DNA from: DAIRUQ01 sp036803245
GTDB taxonomy: Bacteria; Chloroflexota; Anaerolineae; UBA1429
DNA length: 43,323 nucleotides
Direction of reading: 5' to 3'
Assembly (NCBI GenBank): GCA_036803245.1
Contig: DAIRUQ010000013.1
Span: forward strand, 1 to 43,323
Shown: positions 40,749-43,323 of the stretch, piece after piece
Numbering within the stretch: the stretch's first letter is position 1
How the letters are laid out: the number at the start of each line of letters is the position of its first letter
Program-made: the position numbers and the translations under genes
Notes under the pieces: generated by a model
Databases searched by the model: none
The model's input: the letters and a program-made list of their open reading frames with translations, nothing else
Told to the model about the DNA's origin: nothing

Positions 40749-41294
40749 GTGTCCATTCGCAAGCTACGACGCAAGGCTATTCTACTTGCTGCTCTGGCCA
40801 TGCTGGCGGCTCTGGCCGCGTCGTGTGGCGAGCAGAGCCCCCCTACGCCGACCATTGCATTCACGGATGCAAAAGTCACAGCGGCTGACGCTCCCGAGAT
40901 GGACTGGGAGCTTGTCGTCACTGGCGCCGTCGCCGAGCCGATGACCTTTCAGTACCAGGACCTGGTCTCGCGTGATCTGGTCGGCCTGGACGAGATCCTG
41001 GAGGCTTGTGACTGTGGCGACGAGGTGCGCAACACCTGGGAGGGCATCGCGCTGACCGAGCTGCTGGCTGAGGCAGGTGCCTCGGAGGGTGCCACCGCGG
41101 TGATCTTTCGGGGTGCGGATGGTTACTGGCGCAAGGCGGCCATAGAGAACCTAGATGTCGCGATGGTGGGCTTGCGTCGTGATGGGACCTGGCTGGCGGA
41201 GGACGAGAAAGAGGGCCCCATCCGCATGGTGGTGCCGGGCCAATCTGCCAGTTACTGGATGTCTCAACTGGTCGAGGTAGAGGTTGTCGAGTAG
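40749..41294 (+). CDS. SUOX-fold lipoprotein 2
   Basis: The 181-residue paralog has a lipobox LAASC (C26), a short linker (about 27-48), then LVVTGAVAEPMTFQYQDLVS, WEGIALTELLAEAGA, VIFRGADGYWRKA and GPIRMVVPGQ. Unlike paralog 1 it keeps cysteines at the cofactor-ligand region: C87 and C89 in EACDCGDEVRNTWEG. It may still bind a cofactor or metal. The GTG start at 40749 has GGGAG upstream. It converges on the ECF transporter genes with about 30 bases between stops. Confidence 0.82.
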   Translation: MSIRKLRRKAILLAALAMLAALAASCGEQSPPTPTIAFTDAKVTAADAPEMDWELVVTGAVAEPMTFQYQDLVSRDLVGLDEILEACDCGDEVRNTWEGIALTELLAEAGASEGATAVIFRGADGYWRKAAIENLDVAMVGLRRDGTWLAEDEKEGPIRMVVPGQSASYWMSQLVEVEVVE

Positions 41295-41322
41295 GCGAGA
41301 CGTCGTGAACGCTGCGCCGGCG

Positions 41323-42105
41323 CTAGGCCACCATGAGCCAGATGGTTACGACCACCAGGCCTAGCAGGGCGGCTAGAGCCACGTGATCTGGCGGGCCCAA
41401 CTGCGCCGTTCTATAAAAGGTGCGCTGGCGATAGCGTCCGAACTGTCGTCCCTCCATGGAGACTGCGAGACGCTCCGCGCGACGGAGCGCGCCGACGAGC
41501 AAAGGTAGCAGCAGCTGGCGCAGCACCTCGATGATCCGGCGGAACAGGCTGCCATCATAGCGCACCCCCCGAGCGAGCTGGGCTTGGTAGATGGTGTTCG
41601 CCTCCAGCTCGAACAAGGGGGCTAGGCGGATGGCCGTCACCAGAGCAAAGCCGTACCGATAGGGCAGCCCGGCTTGCATGAGGGCGTACGCCAGGCCTGA
41701 CGGGTCGGTGGTCAGCACAAAGAGCTGGCTTGCCATGATCACCGCTAGAAACCGCCCTGCCACCAGGACCCCCCGGCGGAGTCCCTCATCGGTGATAACA
41801 AGTCCCAGCACCGATGAAGGATCCACCACGGCTGAGCCGGAGCGGGTGAACAACACCTGCAGCGCAAAGAACGCCGCCGACGTGCTCAGCAGCAGACGCC
41901 ACCCGCGCATGTCGCGGGCTGGCCGGATGCGAGCCAAATAGGCTGCCCCCCAGAGCCCCACGACGGCCAAGGCCGGATACCATGGCGTCGCGACCAGGAA
42001 GCTCCCAACCGTCAAACCCAAGAGCCATCCCAGCTTGGTCAACGGATGGAGTTCGTGCAGCCATCCTCCGTCCGTGCGGTACTGGAGCTTGACGCGGCCG
42101 CTCAT
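41323..42105 (-). CDS. ECF transporter T component (EcfT/CbiQ-like)
   Basis: The 260-residue membrane protein starts HELHPLTKLGWLLGLTVGSF and has about six helices. The two coupling motifs are QLARGVRYDG and SMEGRQFGR, which touch the ATPase subunits. It is the scaffold of an energy-coupling-factor importer for a vitamin or metal. The substrate-binding S component is not in the window and may lie upstream on the minus strand. The start overlaps the ATPase stop by 4 bases. Confidence 0.88.
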   Translation of the reverse strand: MSGRVKLQYRTDGGWLHELHPLTKLGWLLGLTVGSFLVATPWYPALAVVGLWGAAYLARIRPARDMRGWRLLLSTSAAFFALQVLFTRSGSAVVDPSSVLGLVITDEGLRRGVLVAGRFLAVIMASQLFVLTTDPSGLAYALMQAGLPYRYGFALVTAIRLAPLFELEANTIYQAQLARGVRYDGSLFRRIIEVLRQLLLPLLVGALRRAERLAVSMEGRQFGRYRQRTFYRTAQLGPPDHVALAALLGLVVVTIWLMVA

Positions 42106-43323
42106 ACGGTTGGCTCCAGGTAGGCCGTGTGGTCGTGTTCGGCTAGATAGGCGCCGAGTGCCTCCACGGCTCCGTCGAACGCCAGCCGACCGCTGTCGAG
42201 GAACAAGGCTCGGTCGGCATAGCGCTGTGCGAGCGCTACGCTGTGGAGTGCCAGCAGCACGGCCGCGCCACTATCGGCGGATTCGCGCAGGCGACGCATG
42301 AGACGATGGGCGTTGGTAGGATCTTGCCCAATCAGGATCTCGTCCGCTAGCAGCAGGTCGGGGCCATGCGCGAGGGCCGCTGTCACGTTCAGGCGTCGCT
42401 TCTGGCCATAGCTGAGTCGCCACGGCGAGTCCTCGCGTCGCTCCCAAAGGCCGCCTTGGCGCAGTAGCTCCTGGGCACGAGGGCGGACAGGCTCCTCTTG
42501 ACCGGTGTTCCGAGCGAGCATGATGGCATCGTCCCACACGGTCTCGCCGAGGAGCTGGTGGTCGGGATTCTGAAAGACGATTCCGGCCCGACGCGCCAGC
42601 GACGAAACCGTCGGTACTGTGTTTCCCAGGACTGTGACGGCGCCGCTGGTGGGACGAATCAGGCCCATTAGGCAGCGCAACAGGGTGCTCTTGCCGCTAC
42701 CGTTGTCGCCCATCAAGGCAACAATTTGCCCACGCTGAAGCTCAAGGCTAATGTCGTCGAGCGCTGGGCGCGAGCCATAGTCATGGCTCACCCGTACCAG
42801 CTTGGCCACCGTCTCGCCGGGCGCCGATGGATTGCGCGGGGCGGGCCGTTCACTGGCTGGCGGGGGGGCGCCGCCCTGCACGATGCGCCCGTCCTCCATC
42901 AGCACGATGCGAGGCGCGAAAGGGGCTAGTACCTCAAGCTTGTGCTCGACGATGACGAGCGTTAGCTCCTCCTGGCGGCGAAGGCGCTCTAGCACCTGTA
43001 GAACCGACTGGGTGGCGGTGGGGTCGAGATTGGACGTGGGTTCATCCAGGATCAGGATGCGTGGGCGAGCGGCCAGGACCGAGGCGATGGCGACGCGTTG
43101 CTGCTCGCCTCCCGAGAGCGTGCTCAGCTGGCGCCGCTGCAGGTGACGGGCGGCGACTATGTCCAGCGCCCAGTCGATCTGTGAGGCAATCTGCTCCGGC
43201 GGGTAGCAGCGGTTCTCCAGCCCAAAGGCGATCTCATCCTCGACGGTTAACGTGCAGAATTGGTCTTCTGGGTTCTGTTGCACCAGGCCGACGACTTCGG
43301 CCACGTCGTAGATGGGCCGGGCG
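42102..43323 (-). CDS. ECF transporter dual ATPase (EcfA1-A2/CbiO-like), 5' partial
   Basis: The frame is open through the window end, so about the first 70 residues are missing. The first ABC domain shows VGLVQQNPEDQFCTLTVEDE, signature LSGGEQQRVAIA and Walker B RILILDEPTSNLDP. The second has Walker A GDNGSGKST, FQNPDHQLLG, signature LSYGQKRRLNVTA and LLLADEILIGQDP. One chain thus supplies both ATPase halves of an ECF importer together with the T component. A start at 43304 is excluded because Walker A of the first domain must lie upstream. Confidence 0.9.
   Translation of the reverse strand, partial: ARPIYDVAEVVGLVQQNPEDQFCTLTVEDEIAFGLENRCYPPEQIASQIDWALDIVAARHLQRRQLSTLSGGEQQRVAIASVLAARPRILILDEPTSNLDPTATQSVLQVLERLRRQEELTLVIVEHKLEVLAPFAPRIVLMEDGRIVQGGAPPPASERPAPRNPSAPGETVAKLVRVSHDYGSRPALDDISLELQRGQIVALMGDNGSGKSTLLRCLMGLIRPTSGAVTVLGNTVPTVSSLARRAGIVFQNPDHQLLGETVWDDAIMLARNTGQEEPVRPRAQELLRQGGLWERREDSPWRLSYGQKRRLNVTAALAHGPDLLLADEILIGQDPTNAHRLMRRLRESADSGAAVLLALHSVALAQRYADRALFLDSGRLAFDGAVEALGAYLAEHDHTAYLEPTV

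Noticed and set aside
1..43323. CRISPR array, prophage, insertion sequence or tRNA gene
   Set aside because: No regularly spaced repeats, integrase or transposase frames, or cloverleaf-like sequences with a T-loop consensus were seen on either strand by eye.

Overview
The window is a GC-rich, gene-dense bacterial chromosome segment. It carries about 37 protein genes on both strands, with short intergenic gaps and many ATGA/GTGA overlaps. I see no rRNA, tRNA, CRISPR array or insertion sequence. A run of exactly 100 N (1664-1763) marks a scaffold join, so this is probably a draft or metagenome-assembled genome. The mix of genes best fits Chloroflexota (Anaerolineae-like). It includes a DnaB/DnaD/DnaI-type primosome next to a bifunctional-nuclease gene, a DUF6391 protein, UvsE, a GT39 polytopic glycosyltransferase, a GH-A hydrolase, a CobN-type chelatase ChlI/ChlD locus and short SUOX-fold lipoproteins. 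This lineage call is an inference from gene content; no marker gene phylogeny could be run.

Layout. (1) 1-5950, plus strand: an operon for a cytosolic NAD(P)-linked [NiFe] hydrogenase (group 3d-like). It holds the C-terminal part of a GltD-like flavoprotein, a NuoG/HoxU-like Fe-S subunit broken by the gap, HoxY, HoxH, the maturation protease HoxW and an FdhD-like protein that lacks the usual CxxC. (2) 5947-13993, minus strand: bifunctional nuclease, replicative helicase DnaB, a DnaD-domain protein and an unusual helicase-loader-like protein with two AAA+ modules. These are followed by a membrane-anchored GH-A glycoside hydrolase and a GT39-like glycosyltransferase. (3) 14173-20956: a membrane protein diverging from a FucI-family isomerase, DUF6391 and holA; then an AbiEi-like regulator diverging from the NAD(P)HX repair enzyme Nnr. 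(4) 20977-28606: YtxH and DUF948 stress-type proteins, mnmA with cysE, a DRTGG/BioD-like P-loop protein, ftsH with an FlK-like thioesterase, and uvsE.

(5) 28620-32896, minus strand: a carbohydrate cluster with two tandem paralogous TIM-barrel isomerases, a Gfo/Idh/MocA dehydrogenase, and a sulfatase-fold enzyme with Thr where formylglycine sulfatases have Cys. (6) 33110-36151: two secreted proteins, a C1-family peptidase and a DUF4139 protein. (7) 36330-39810: a chelatase locus in which the ChlI-like ATPase frame ends just after an A_AAA_AAA slippery heptamer. The VWA domain continues in the -1 frame without its own convincing start. This is a strong candidate for programmed frameshifting that yields both small (ChlI) and medium (ChlD) chelatase subunits from one gene. 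The last codons overlap a DMT transporter fused to a PAP2-like membrane domain. (8) 39890-43323: a long, structured leader with an intrinsic terminator precedes two tandem SUOX-fold lipoproteins. They are followed on the other strand by an ECF-transporter T subunit (CbiQ-like) and a dual-ATPase A subunit (CbiO-like) that runs off the window.

Several sigma70-type promoters (near-consensus -35/-10 with 17-18 bp spacers) can be placed, and most operon ends carry long perfect hairpins with weak or no U-tract. The findings most worth following up are the chlI/chlD frameshift, the EamA-PAP2 fusion, the tandem-AAA+ helicase loader, and the leader upstream of the SUOX-like lipoproteins.
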